Part shown: positions 34,901-43,739 of the stretch, piece after piece | How positions within the stretch are numbered: position 1 is the stretch's first letter | Layout of the letters: each line of letters starts with the position of its first letter | The notes under the pieces: generated by a model | Seen by the model: the letters and a program-made list of their open reading frames with translations, nothing else | Databases searched by the model: none | What the model was told of the DNA's origin: nothing | DNA from: Rhinopithecus roxellana | Lineage: Eukaryota; Chordata; Mammalia; Primates; Cercopithecidae | Assembly: GCF_007565055.1 (NCBI RefSeq) | Contig: NC_044552.1 | Location: 36,736,069 to 36,800,068 of the forward strand | Direction: 5' to 3' | Length of the DNA: 64,000 bases | Program-made: the position numbers and the translations under genes

Positions 34901-35463
34901 TTTCTAAAAAAACAGAATGCCTTGGCAGAGCACTGAAATTTGACAAAGTGGGCTTAGTTCAGTACCAGAGCACGTCTGAAGAGAAAGCCAGCCGGAGAGA
35001 GCCTCTGAAGGCCAGTGAGTGCTCTCCCGGCCCTGAAGGGCACCGGAAAACCTCATCCAGATCAGATCACGGTACTGAGAGCAAACTCTCAAGCATCCTA
35101 GCAGATTCGCACTTGGAGATGACATGTAACAATTCCTTCCAGGACAAAAGTCTGAGGAATTCTCCAAAGAATGAAGTTTTACACACAGACATCATGAAAG
35201 GGTCAGGCGAGCCCCAGCCAGATCTTCAGCTGACGAAGAGCTTGGAAACCACATTTAAGAACATCTTGGAACTCAAAAAGGCAGGACGGCAGCCCCAGAG
35301 TGACCCCACGGTTAGCGGCTCTGTTGAGTTAGATTTCCCCAACTTTTCTCCTATGGCTTCACAGGAAAACTGCCTGGAAAAGTTCATCCCGGACCACAGT
35401 GAAGGTGTTGTAGAAACTGACTCCATTTTAGAAGCAGCTGTAAATAGTATCTTAGAGTGTTAA
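21909..35463 (+). CDS. BICRAL: BICRAL (GLTSCR1-like), last seven coding exons
   Basis: Seven exons (21909-22014, 23793-23893, 26026-26087, 27361-27506, 30492-30586, 32833-32935, 34676-35463) are each bounded by AG and GT and join in one frame: 1401 nt, 466 residues plus TAA. I recognise the product as BICRAL, the paralogue of BICRA; both are defining subunits of the ncBAF (GBAF) SWI/SNF complex with BRD9 and act in nuclear chromatin remodelling. Counting from the first residue here, the conserved GLTSCR1 domain that docks these proteins into the complex covers about residues 80-185 (FILQQLQRDQ through MIDRMFNQEER). It is followed by a Ser/Lys/Glu-rich, probably disordered tail ending in AVNSILEC. 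The N-terminal half, about 600 residues in human from memory, lies upstream of the window. No frameshift or internal stop is present. Identification is confident because long stretches match the known human protein. Confidence 0.95.
22200..22811 (+). mobile_element. AluS plus AluY pair
   Basis: An AluS (22200-22505, tail with AAC units) is followed by an AluY (22507-22811). CTAAGATAGCATCA flanks the pair at about 22186 and 22813. Confidence 0.9.
22948..23215 (+). mobile_element. Alu with internal deletion
   Basis: The plus Alu lacks the A-rich linker (CTCTACTAGCTGGGCATTGT junction). Confidence 0.85.
23373..23398 (+). repeat. Poly-A run
   Basis: About 24 A residues without a recognisable Alu body. 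Confidence 0.8.
23793..23893 (+). CDS. BICRAL: BICRAL coding exon B
   Basis: The acceptor is TCTAATAG and the donor GTGCAG|GTAGAA. The 101 nt encode GQDSGSKVISASLGIAQPQQ through HPAVQ and end on a codon boundary. Confidence 0.93.
23900..24365. other. Unassigned intronic sequence
   Basis: Mostly unique. A TAGGCACTCAAAAAATGTCA piece near 24171 hints at a small MIR remnant. Confidence 0.45.
24366..24638 (-). mobile_element. Alu (old, J-like)
   Basis: Minus diverged Alu with a gap in the middle (GCTAGGACAATACCCAGC). Confidence 0.82.
24650..24989 (-). mobile_element. Alu with (TTTTG)n tail
   Basis: Minus AluJ-like copy with a TTTTG-type tail at 24650-24705. Confidence 0.85.
24990..25433. other. 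Unassigned intronic sequence
   Basis: No feature recognised. Confidence 0.5.
25434..25743 (+). mobile_element. Alu with (GAT)n tail
   Basis: A plus Alu with a deletion after CTCACACCTGTGAG. Its tail has become about 13 GAT units at 25702-25742. Confidence 0.85.
25861..25888 (+). repeat. Poly-T run upstream of BICRAL exon C
   Basis: A run of about 26 T residues, ending CCAGCAGGGC, with no Alu body after it; it ends about 140 bp before the acceptor. Confidence 0.8.
26026..26087 (+). CDS. BICRAL: BICRAL coding exon C
   Basis: The acceptor is TCTTTAG and the donor GCTTT|GTGAGT. The 62 nt encode VDSHSGGQKRPAAKQLTKGA, with two bases of a Phe codon carried over. This is the N-terminal edge of the GLTSCR1 domain. 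Confidence 0.93.
26216..26528 (+). mobile_element. Alu with (AT)n tail
   Basis: Plus Alu whose tail continues into (AT)n at 26506-26527. ATATACTTTGAA flanks it. Confidence 0.87.
26556..26881 (-). mobile_element. Alu, inverted next to the previous one
   Basis: Minus Alu with a TTTTC-rich tail. TCTATACTTT flanks it at 26546 and 26880. With the Alu at 26216 it forms a tail-to-tail inverted pair. Confidence 0.88.
27058..27255 (+). repeat. Unidentified non-Alu repeat, copy 2
   Basis: GAACAGAAATGTTAGCAT, CAGGCACTGCCAAGGT, AAATGGTTGGTGGGAAC and AAAATATAAAACTGAAG occur in the same order as in copy 1 at 19168-19705, in direct orientation, about 7.5 kb away. Confidence 0.7.
27361..27506 (+). CDS. BICRAL: BICRAL coding exon D (GLTSCR1 domain)
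   Basis: The acceptor is CTTGTAAAG and the donor GAAAAG|GTAAGC. The 146 nt encode FILQQLQRDQAHTVTPDKSH through SMPTEEDLRK, the first half of the GLTSCR1 domain, ending with one base of a Val codon. Confidence 0.94.
27716..27887 (+). mobile_element. Alu right-part fragment
   Basis: GGGGCACACACCTGTAGTCC to GACACTGTCTCTTAAAA, 5'-truncated. Confidence 0.8.
28052..28349 (-). mobile_element. Alu
   Basis: Full minus AluS. Confidence 0.9.
28473..29117 (+). mobile_element. Two plus Alus with (AAAT)n
   Basis: Alus at 28473-28771 and 28773-29055, followed by a long (AAAT)n of about 15 units at 29057-29117. Confidence 0.88.
29383..29670 (+). mobile_element. Alu
   Basis: Plus Alu. GGGTGTGAA precedes it and recurs after the next Alu at 29960. 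Confidence 0.88.
29682..29950 (+). mobile_element. AluYR with 30-bp deletion
   Basis: GGAGGCCGAGACCATCCTGG replaces the normal sequence, so 30 bp between two CGAGAC words are gone. CCACAGCACTCC is a second marker shared with the Alu at 48452. Confidence 0.92.
29960..30491. other. Unassigned intronic sequence before BICRAL exon E
   Basis: Unique-looking; a small inverted repeat CTTTACATTAAA/TTTAATGTAAAG lies near 30050-30080. Confidence 0.5.
30492..30586 (+). CDS. BICRAL: BICRAL coding exon E (GLTSCR1 domain)
   Basis: The acceptor is TTTTTAAAG and the donor GCCATG|GTAAAA. The 95 nt encode VDNEFETVATQLLKRTQAML through LLLEDAM, a predicted helical stretch in the second half of the domain. Confidence 0.94.
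30767..30895 (-). mobile_element. MIR element fossil
   Basis: ACAGATAAGGAAACCAGGGC, GTTAAGTAACTTGCTCAAG and the GCAGAGCTCGAATACAGG stretch are the conserved MIR core in antisense. Confidence 0.65.
31010..31068 (+). mobile_element. Old L1 3'-region fragment, part a
   Basis: TTAATTGAGAGATCATTGAA and TTTAAAGTGTACAACTT match the common L1M 3'-region theme. The piece is cut by the Alu cluster at 31069-31551. Confidence 0.55.
31069..31551 (+). mobile_element. Alu plus Alu fragment in old L1
   Basis: A full Alu (31069-31377, tail AATAAT) is followed by a deleted one (31378-31548). AAGTGTACAACTT flanks the whole unit. Confidence 0.88.
31552..31650 (+). mobile_element. Old L1 3'-region fragment, part b
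   Basis: GATGGTTTTTAGTACATTTA and CACCATTATCTAATTGCAGA resume directly after the target duplication AAGTGTACAACTT, which is also present at 31055-31067. Confidence 0.6.
31918..31965 (+). repeat. (TA)n microsatellite
   Basis: About 20 TA units within a longer AT-rich stretch (31900-31970). Confidence 0.9.
31993..32290 (+). mobile_element. Alu
   Basis: Full plus AluS with a (TAAAA)n tail. Confidence 0.88.
32324..32406 (+). mobile_element. Alu, 5' part only
   Basis: CAGCCAGGTGCGGTGGCTCA to GTCAAGGGTTCGA, then unrelated sequence. Confidence 0.8.
32500..32600 (+). repeat. AT-rich tandem duplication
   Basis: A unit of about 45 bp with ACACACATATATATAT and AGTACATATAT occurs twice. The sequence is largely self-complementary. 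Confidence 0.75.
32833..32935 (+). CDS. BICRAL: BICRAL coding exon F
   Basis: The acceptor is CTCTTTTTCAG and the donor GACCCTG|GTAAGA. The 103 nt encode RISPSAEMVMIDRMFNQEER through RLALVDP, the end of the GLTSCR1 domain, and leave one base of a Glu codon. Confidence 0.93.
32936..33750. other. Unassigned intronic sequence after BICRAL exon F
   Basis: Unique-looking apart from the Alu head at 33060. No coding signal. Confidence 0.5.
33060..33097 (+). mobile_element. Alu head fragment
   Basis: GCTGGGCACGGTGGCTCACA and 18 further bases are Alu-like, followed by unrelated sequence, just after BICRAL exon F. Confidence 0.65.
33761..34372 (+). mobile_element. Alu nested in Alu
   Basis: The outer copy (33761-33896 and 34198-34372) is split by a full plus Alu (33897-34197). 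CCAAAATTAG is duplicated around the inner copy and AATAATACTTAGAG around the outer one. Confidence 0.9.
34676..35463 (+). CDS. BICRAL: BICRAL terminal coding exon
   Basis: The acceptor is CATTTCCAG. The exon supplies residues 205-466 of the in-window chain, a hydrophilic Ser/Lys/Glu-rich tail (EGFQADFCCSFKLDK at its start), and ends at TAA, which is followed directly by an in-frame TAG. An in-frame ATG at 34651 lies in the intron and is not a start. Confidence 0.94.
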
Positions 35464-35492
35464 TAGCAGCAGTCCTCCCCTTACCCCACGCG

Positions 35493-35536
35493 AGCCCCCC
35501 ACCCCTGCCCCCGCCCGCCCCCGCCCCCGCCCCGGA
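35493..35536 (+). repeat. C-rich tract just after the BICRAL stop codon
   Basis: The segment is a chain of C4-C6 runs separated by single G or A bases, beginning about 30 nt after TAA. The mRNA would be C-rich here, a type of site bound by PCBP/hnRNP K proteins, and the opposite DNA strand has repeated G-runs. A role is inference. Confidence 0.7.
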
Positions 35537-35946
35537 CCAGTTACATTCTTTCCTGGCAAAAGCAAATGGAAATGGTCTCCTGTCTCCAGCCTGCTTGATC
35601 TTTCATCACAGGTTATACTTTCTAATCTCAATCCTGTTCTTTGTTTAAGAGCAATACTTGTCGTGATTACAGGGAGATCCTTTAGTAAAATTAATCCTTG
35701 TTAGAAAGCAGTCTGATAGGCCCCACTCATTTCAAGTGTTATGAAAGTGCTCATAGTCACTTTGTTTATTTGTTTTGTTTTTTAAAAACACTGTAACTCA
35801 GTGAGACCACAGTATACTTGGCCCTTGGTAAAATTTTGACAATCATAAGTCATTTGAAAAGAACAGACTTACTAAAATCAAACGAGACAGATAGAAGCTA
35901 CTTTTTAAAGAATATCCCACTGCATCTCCAAATTTAGTTTTAGGTT

Positions 35947-36010
35947 TTATTATTATTATTATTATTATGGGTTTTTGTGTGTGTGTGTGTGTGTTTTGTT
36001 GTTGTTTTTG
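35947..36010 (+). repeat. (ATT)n plus (GT)n microsatellite in BICRAL 3'UTR
   Basis: About eight ATT units are followed by about eight GT units and a GTTGTT tail. It is a compound simple repeat inside the untranslated exon. Confidence 0.85.
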
Positions 36011-39000
36011 AGGGGAAGACCACATGCTTCTTTCCCCTCAGCCATCCTTGAGCAGTAAATTGCTGGCTGTGCTGCCAGGGACTGCAGCCCTGGTGGAAAA
36101 GCCGGTAGCACATACGCAGGGCATTGCAGTGCTTCCCTGTTGATGGTTCAAGTGCTTTTCTGATGCTTCTGGAGAAAAACCTCATGCTTTTAGGCATATC
36201 CATGTTGAATTTCATGTAGGGAATGTTCTGTTCTTAGTTACAGCAGCAAAATTTGAAATAATTTCACCAGGCTAAATAAAGGAAAATGGAAACCAGTTAA
36301 GAGGCACAGTGTACAGGGGAGGCCGGGATAGAGCCATGAAGGTTATAATATTAATATGTATATATGTAAAAGTATATATATGTTAACTATTGAGAAAAAA
36401 CAAGTTTTGCATTTTATAATTGGATATAGTCAACATATGATGTATGTTTTTGTTTGTTGCTGGATTTTGTTTCATTTAACCTCTCTTTGCACCCTCTCCC
36501 ACAACAAATACCAAGCATCAAAAGCACTTTCATTTGAAAATTATGTTGTAATTTTTCAGTTTAAACTTTAAGGAGACTTTGGCCTTGTTTATGCTTCTTG
36601 TCTGAGAACAGTGGTCACCCCTGGCAGCAATTCATTACCAAAACACAGACAAACCAAAGGTAACCAGCTAGCCCACCACTGAAAGGAAAGATCTGAGATA
36701 TGGGATTCCCATTTGAGAGCCAAAGGATATGCCCTGTCACGATTTCTGTTTGGCCTGTGTTCATATTAGTGAGCATGGCTTATTGCTTTATTTATTTTTA
36801 TTTCTTGTCAGGGAGTGTTCTCCGTTTTCCTTTCTCGTATACCTGCCCCAGGTTATCCCGTTTCTGTTGTTACCTTTATTCTCAATGTCATTGTAACCAT
36901 CACTTATCTCCTCTCATTGGGAAAGCTACATGATAGTATTTGTATGCACTCTTCTCCCACACACACACACATGTGCGTGTATCTGAGCTGCTCGGATCCA
37001 GAGGTCATTTTTGTTACAGTGTGTGCACACCCACTCTCCTTCTTAGTGTGCATACTCTCTCATTTATTCTGTTTATCTCCCTGGCTCTGGAGGTACAGCC
37101 ACTGGTCTTCACTTTAGTGTGTTGCTAGAATCTGCTTCTGGCTGTCGCCAGCATGGGGATGACCCCCATTGTCATCATGTTGGGCATTTCTTTTCCAGAT
37201 TGGCCTGTGATGGAAAGGAAGGCTTCTGATTAGAAAACACAGCAACAGAAGACCTATACCCCCGGTGCCCCTGTGTCCCACTACACACAAAAAACCCTGT
37301 GAGATGGCCAATCTTCATAATAGCAACGTACTTTCACCCCAACCACATGCCCCAGCCAATACAAATTGGAAAATCTGGGCCATTTTAGGGTTACCATTTT
37401 TTCCTTATTTGTGCCAATGTCCAAGTTGCAGATTTCCCCTTTTTCCTGTATTGTAACATATTAGGTAAGTTGGTTTTGCCAGTTGGTACTTTCTGTTGGG
37501 GTAGCCCTGGGGTAACACCCTGCCCTGAACTCCATGATTTCCTAGGCTTTTCTTCCCTTAGGGCTCATGCTCCCCTAATTCCTAGCAAGATGATCCCTCC
37601 TAATCAAATTCTTCTCATTGCGGAACTTTATCCCTGGAAGCCTTCACGTGGGCTGCTAGTGAATTATATTAATTACTGCAAATCAGTGGAATTCTCAAGA
37701 GACAAGATAAGCTTCATGTACATTTGTCACCTCTCTTTCTTCCCTATCCTGCCCTGCTGTCCCAGTCCTAGCTTTTCTATATACCATCTTAACGGGTTTT
37801 TAAGCCCTAACACTTGTCTAGCAAATGGAGAGCCTAATTTACCAAAATGAAACTTGTAAATTTTTGTGTCATTGTATGTAAGTTTACTTTTTATGGAGGA
37901 AGGATTCTAGATAATGACAAATGAAGATTATGACATGTATTTTACTCCTGTGATTAGGTTCTACGCACATGGGTCATAACTCGCATGTCGAGCCCCCCTC
38001 TGGTGAAGGGTAGGAGAGCTCAGCCTCAGATGGCCAGCATTCAGTTTTTCAGGTTCATTAGTCAAAGTTAAGTTTTAGAACTATTTGTACGCAGTCACAA
38101 AAATCATTTTTCTTTTTTTTTTTTTCTGTTGTCGTGGAAAAGTGTGAATTTGTTATTAAGCATTTGATTTTCTGTGTCCTTAAGTACTTCCTAAAGATGA
38201 AGCAAAATTTTAATCTGGCAATTACGAAAAAGAAATATTTTAGCTCTGAAGGATTTAGTAGATTCTGTTAGATTAGGGAGGCCTTACAGACTGACTTGAC
38301 TTAAAGAGGACGCGTCACTCGCTGTCAGTGTGGTGTGGGCTTTATTTGCTTAAATACCTTCATTTGTATAGTATGTCTCACTTGAAATTGCTTTGTATAC
38401 ATTTTGTAAAAATATTTATAAAATGTTTTGTAAAAAAAAAAAAGTATAACAAATTGCAGTTTATTTTGTTATGTTGGATAAATACTGTTAAAAGAAACCA
38501 GTCAGTAACTATATTGTTAATCCATGGTTAGGAAATGTTTAGTTGGAGATTACAAAATGAAACAACCATTGCAATACAGCCAAAGATTTGGGAAAATGTG
38601 CAACTGTGATTGTCTTGATTTTGCAAATAGGAATGGCTACTTTTCCCAGAAGAGAAGGGTAAGTGTTCAATGGGAATTCTATTTTAATAGATTTACCATT
38701 ACCAAAATCTATTTACCCCAGTTAGGGAAGGGATAGGATTTTAATTGATTGGTCTTTCCAAACAGTTACAAATTAATGAAGCTGGTCAGTGAGGAGGTTT
38801 GGTCCTGTACACCTTCGGCCTCCATTCCTACTCCTGTCACATAGGTCCTTAGCTATGGAAGGAAAAGTGGGGGTCATGTGAAAAGTCAGGTAAGTGAGCC
38901 TCACTCTGCAGGAGATTTTCTTCAGTTGTTATGTTTGTTTCTGCAAGGACAAGGAGAAAGCTAAGTGATAAATGATTTCACATAAGACATATTCCAGAAT

Positions 39001-39060
39001 TAACATGTTTCTCTTTGGTTTCAACATATTTGACCAAATTTTGTATTAAAAAATAACTCT

Positions 39061-39366
39061 GGCCGGGCGCAGTGGCTCACACCTGTAATCCCAGCACTTT
39101 GGGAGGCCGAAGCGGGCAGATCACGAGGTCAGGAGATCAAGACCATCCTGGCTAACACGGTGAAACCCCGTCTCACTAAAAATACAAAAAATTAGCCGGG
39201 TGTGGTGGCGGGCGCCTGTAGTCCCAGCTACTCGGGAAGCTGAGGCAGGAGAATGGCGTGAACCCGGGAGGCGGAACTTGCAGTGAGCCGAGATCGCGCC
39301 ACTGCACTCCAGCCTGGGTGACAGAGCAAGACTCCATCTCAAAAAAATAATAGTAATAAATAAATA
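39061..39366 (+). mobile_element. AluY
   Basis: Plus AluY flanked by AAAATAACTCT at 39050 and 39367. It is the first Alu after the BICRAL 3'UTR. Confidence 0.93.
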
Positions 39367-39841
39367 AAATAACTCTATAACCTTATGTGTAAAATCAGCC
39401 CCATGAGGCCCTTTTGAATTCCTGCCCTCACAAGTGTTTTTCCACCCAAATTGTTAGGGAAGCTTCTAGAGATGAAATGTATTTCTGAGAACAAATTGTT
39501 CTTTAGGGCCTAGAATCTACACTTGTACTCATTTATGGTTTAATTAGATTCTCCCCTGTGCCCTAACAGCAGTAGGAAATGAAGATTCAGCAGTAATCAG
39601 TACATAAATAGAAAGTCATTCTCTAAAAAGGATTTAAAAAAGGCAACAAAGAAAGTCATTCTCAAATAACTAACAGAATGATATGAAGGGATCTTATCTA
39701 CTGATGTCATGTACAGTGTTACCCTGATGTCAAGCTTCTCTTCTTGCTAAGGATAAATGTGTGTCCAGAATGACATTTTTGTCCCTCTTCAGGCCATTTA
39801 CAATGGGAGTGCCCCAGGAATGAAGAGTTAAAAGGAAGGAT

Positions 39842-40133
39842 CAGCCGGGTGCGGTGGCTCTAATCCCAGCACTTTGGGAGGCTGAGGTGGGTGGATCACC
39901 TGAGGTTCGGAGTTTGACAGCAGCCTGACCAACATGGAGAAACCCCGTCTCTACTAAAAATACAAAATTAGCCGGACGTGGTGGTGCGTGGCTGTAATCC
40001 CAGCTATTCGGGAGGCTGAGGCAGGAGAATCACTTGAACCCGGGGAGAGGCAGGGGTTGTGGTGAGCCGAGATCGCGCCATTGCACTCCATCCTGGGCAA
40101 CAAGAGCAAAACTTCATCAAAAAAAAAAAAAAA
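39842..40133 (+). mobile_element. Alu
   Basis: Plus Alu with a short deletion in its head (GTGGCTCTAATCCC). GGAAGGATCA flanks it. Confidence 0.88.
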
Positions 40134-40529
40134 AAAGGAAGGAAGGATCATCTGGTTGCTAGGTTAGGATCTGTCTCTGTTTCCTGAAGGCATACCTGGA
40201 GGAAAAACAGGCATCTTCTCTTAAGATGGTTAAAGCCCTCAGCTGTGTGTATGGGAGGACACATTCTAGGAAAGGGGCCCTAGCACTTCCTGATGCAGAG
40301 AAAGTTCCAAGTTAATTACTGGGGGAAAGGTAAGGGAAAATAAAGAAACCTTTACAATGTGGGGGCACTGGAACAGCATTGCTCAGGCAGGGCTCTAGCT
40401 GTGCTGTTCTGAAAGGGCTAGGCCCTGGGATTCAGGGTCATGCCCTGCTTGCAGCCTTGTGTGTGCTCTCCAAGACAGAGGAGGACCTGTTGGGTATCCA
40501 GCTGAAAATGATGATCACTAACCAACAAT
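40134..40529. other. Unassigned intergenic sequence
   Basis: No recognisable feature between the Alu at 39842 and the L2-like piece at 40530. Confidence 0.5.
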
Positions 40530-40650
40530 ATTACTTGAGCAGTTGACTGCTGGCAGACACTGTGCTAGACATTGGGATATACAGATAATTCAGGCATGCT
40601 TTCTGCTTTCAAGGGGCTCACAGTATACAGGGGGAGCAACACACAAATAT
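40530..40650 (+). mobile_element. L2 or MIR-type fossil
   Basis: CAGACACTGTGCTAGACATT and TTTCAAGGGGCTCACAGT match the typical 3' end words of an L2-type element. Confidence 0.5.
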
Positions 40651-40711
40651 ACATTACATTTGGGAACTGACTGGAGTGCAGGAGAGAAGAAAATGGGATG
40701 CTATAATTTTT

Positions 40712-40990
40712 CTGGACTGGGCATGTGGCTCATGCCTGTAATCCCAACGCTTTGGGAGTCTGAGGCAGGAGGACTGCTTGAGGCCAGGAGTTCAAGAGAA
40801 GCCTGGGCAACACAGTGAGACCTATCTCTACAGAAAAAATAAAAATTAGCCAGGCATGGTGGCATATGCGTGTAGGCCAGGAGGCTGAGGCCAGAGGATT
40901 GCTTGAACCGATTTCAAGGCTGCAGTGAGCCATGATCATGCCACTGGACTCCAGCCTGTGTCACAGAACAAGACCCTGTCTCAAAAAATA
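40712..40990 (+). mobile_element. Alu (old)
   Basis: A diverged plus Alu from GACTGGGCATGTGGCTCATG to CCCTGTCTCAAAAA. Confidence 0.83.
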
Positions 40991-41122
40991 AAATTCTTCT
41001 GGACTGCCACGATAAATTGCACAGAGAGCTGTAATTTACATTTCCATGCCCTGGTTCTTAGTATTTCCTGAGTTATACTTGAGAAAAAAAATATGATACT
41101 TTCTGTAGTAACAAAGATAAAA

Positions 41123-41432
41123 GACTTTTTTTTTTTTTTTTTTTTTTTCCGAGATGGAGTTTCCCTCTTGTTGCACATTGCCTCTTGTGCAGTGCAATGG
41201 CGTGATCTTGACTCATCGCAACCTCTGCATCCCAAGTTCGAGCGATTCTCCTGCTTCAACCTCCCGAGTAGCTGGAATTACAGGCGCCTGCCACCATGCC
41301 GGCTAATTTTGTATTTATAGTAGAGATGGGGTTTCTCCATGTTGGTCAGGCTGGTCTCGAACTCCCAACCTCAGGTGATTGGCCTGCCTTGGCTTCCCAA
41401 ACTGCTGAGATTACAGGCATCAGCCACCGCGC
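41123..41432 (-). mobile_element. Alu
   Basis: Minus Alu flanked by AAGACTTTT, slightly rearranged near GCACATTGCCTCTTG. Confidence 0.85.
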
Positions 41433-41585
41433 CAAGACTTTTGTAATTAAATTGTTAGTTACGTGGAGAAATCTGTTTCAGTATATTCACAAATATCAGG
41501 AGCACATACGTAGTATAAAGTGGATTCTGTAATAGGAATTGCCTGTCTGCACTGCTGCAGGTAAAAGACCTTTATAAGAAACCCA

Positions 41586-41875
41586 GGACGCATGTGGTGG
41601 CTCACACCTGTAGTCCCAGCACATTGGAAGGCTGAGGCAGGTGGATTACCTGAGGTCAGGAGTTTGAGACCAGCCTGACCAATATGGTGAAACCCTGTCT
41701 CTACTAAAATTACAAAAATTAGCCAGGTGTGGTGCACCTGTAGTCCCAGCTACTCAGGAGGCTGAGACAGGAGAACTGCTTGAACCAGAAAGGCAGAGGT
41801 TGCAGTGGGCCAAGACCACATCACTGCACTCCAGCCTGGACGACAGAGCGAGACTCCATCTCAAAAAAAAAAAAG
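41586..41875 (+). mobile_element. Alu
   Basis: Plus Alu with a poly-A tail. Confidence 0.87.
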
Positions 41876-42173
41876 AAACCCTAATCTGTATTACTCTTGG
41901 GTATGTGCTGGAGTCTGACCTTTGAAACCAATTGCAAAGGCAAGAAGATCCTTGGGAAAAAATTACTTCTATGACAGTCAAGGAAAGCAGTGCAACTGGG
42001 TGGGCAGAAAGTACCTTTGGCAGCAGAATGTGGAAATGGGTTCTGGTATCTCATCTATCACATAATCATGTATCTTCATACAACTTAACTCTCAGTCACC
42101 GTGTCCTTGCCCATCAACTGGGAAGACTGGTCTCGGCCCTCTACTTCTTAGGGTGTAAAATGTGTTGTTACTA

Positions 42174-42491
42174 AGGGCGGGCACGGTGACTCACACCTGT
42201 AATCCCAGCACTTAGGGATGCTGAGAGGCAGGCGGATCACCTGAGGTCAGGAGTTAGAGACAACCCTGGCAAACAAGGTGAAACCCTGTCTCTGCAAAAA
42301 AAAAAAAAAAAAAATACAAAAATTATCCAGGCATATTGGTGGGTGCCTGTAATCCCAGCTAATCTATTAGTCCAGCTGAGGCTGGACTATTGCTTGAACC
42401 CGGGAGATGGAGATTGCAGTGAGCCAAGATCGTGCCACTGTACTCCAGCCTGAGTGACAGAGCAAGACTCTCTCAAAAAAAAAAAAAAAAA
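42174..42491 (+). mobile_element. Alu with small inverted repeat
   Basis: The plus Alu contains TAGTCCAGC (42368-42376), a four-base loop, and GCTGGACTA (42381-42389), a perfect 9-bp hairpin not in the consensus. Confidence 0.85.
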
Positions 42492-42530
42492 AGGTGTGTT
42501 GCTGAAGACATGCAGACAGTAAAAAGAGCG

Positions 42531-43138
42531 TGGCCGGGCACAGTGGCTCACGCCTGTAATCCCAGCAGTTTGGGAAGCTGAGGCGGGCAGATCACCTGAG
42601 GTCAGGAGTTCAAGACCAGCCTGGCCAACATGGGGAAACCCTGTCTTACTAAAAATACAAAAAATTATCTGGGCATGATGGCACATGCCTGTAGTCCCAG
42701 CTACTCGGGAGGCTGAGACAGGAGAACCACTTGAACCTGGGAGGTGGAGGCTGTAGTGAGCCAAAATTGTGCCACTGCACTCCAGCCTGGCTGACAGAGC
42801 GAGACTCCATCTCAAAAAAAAAAAAAAAAGGAAAAAGAGACCGGGCGTGGTGGCTCACACCTGTAATCCCAGTACTTTGGGAGGCCAAAGCAGGCAGATC
42901 ACCTAAGGTTGGGAGTTCGAGACCAGCCTGATCAACATAGAGAAACGCCATCTCTACTAAAAATACAAAATTAGCCGAGCGTGGTGGCACACGTCTGTAA
43001 TCCTAGCTACTTGGGAGGCTGAGGCAGGAGAATCGCTTGAACCCAGGAGGCGGAGGTTGTGGTAAACCAATATCGCGCCATTGCACTCCAGCTTAGGCAA
43101 CAAGAGCAAAACTCCATCTCAAAAAAAAAAAAAAAAAA
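42531..43138 (+). mobile_element. Two plus Alus
   Basis: Alus at 42531-42838 and 42840-43138. AGTAAAAAGAGC flanks the pair at 42519 and 43139, so the second entered the tail of the first. Confidence 0.9.
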
Positions 43139-43149
43139 AGTAAAAAGAG

Positions 43150-43735
43150 CCATATTCCATTATCCCTAAATAATTCAGAAGTTTGGGTTTGTCTCTTTTT
43201 GCTTTTAGTCTTACCTGCTACATACTTTTTCACCTTCCTACCCCAGCTTTCTTGTCGATCCTCAAGCTTGAGGCTGCTGCCCCTCACCTGTCTCTCCCTG
43301 TCCTTCCCACTTTTGCTACCTTATGCCTGTTTTTCATCAGAATCAAAAGCTGTTGTTCACGTGGTCTGCCTCAACTCCAGGTTCATCCACTGCTCTCAGA
43401 CTAACCTCTTTCCTACCTGCTTCCCGATAACCCCTTGTCACTCTCAGAACACAAGCAAAGCTTGAAGCAAAATGAAGCTGACTGCAAAAAGTGTCTTAAT
43501 CCAAAAAAGAGGATGGAGCAGATGGGAAATTGCCGATAGAGTTCCCCTTAGGGTGTGTTGGGTGTGGCAGCTTTGCCTTAAGTAAGAGTAGGATTCCAAA
43601 TAATCCAGAAGTGCAGAGAATACTGAAATAAATTATGCACAGACATGTTAGGAAAGAGATTCTGTTACCAATTCAGAGAGAACCACAAAAATCCAATTAC
43701 TTACAGAGCTTTCTTTTTATTTTTTTACTTTCTAT
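43150..43735. other. Unassigned intergenic sequence
   Basis: No gene or known repeat recognised. Open frames here lack any family resemblance. Confidence 0.5.
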
Positions 43736-43739
43736 TTTA

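Larger units (their letters stand above)
35464..38450 (+). other. BICRAL: BICRAL 3'UTR, approximate 3' end
   Basis: From the stop codon to about 39.06 kb there is no Alu at all, whereas flanking DNA is packed with them; this fits a long terminal exon. An AATAAA lies at 36275-36280. Further downstream only weaker signals such as TATAAA near 38416, just before an A-run at 38431, are visible. The true end is therefore uncertain. Confidence 0.5.
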
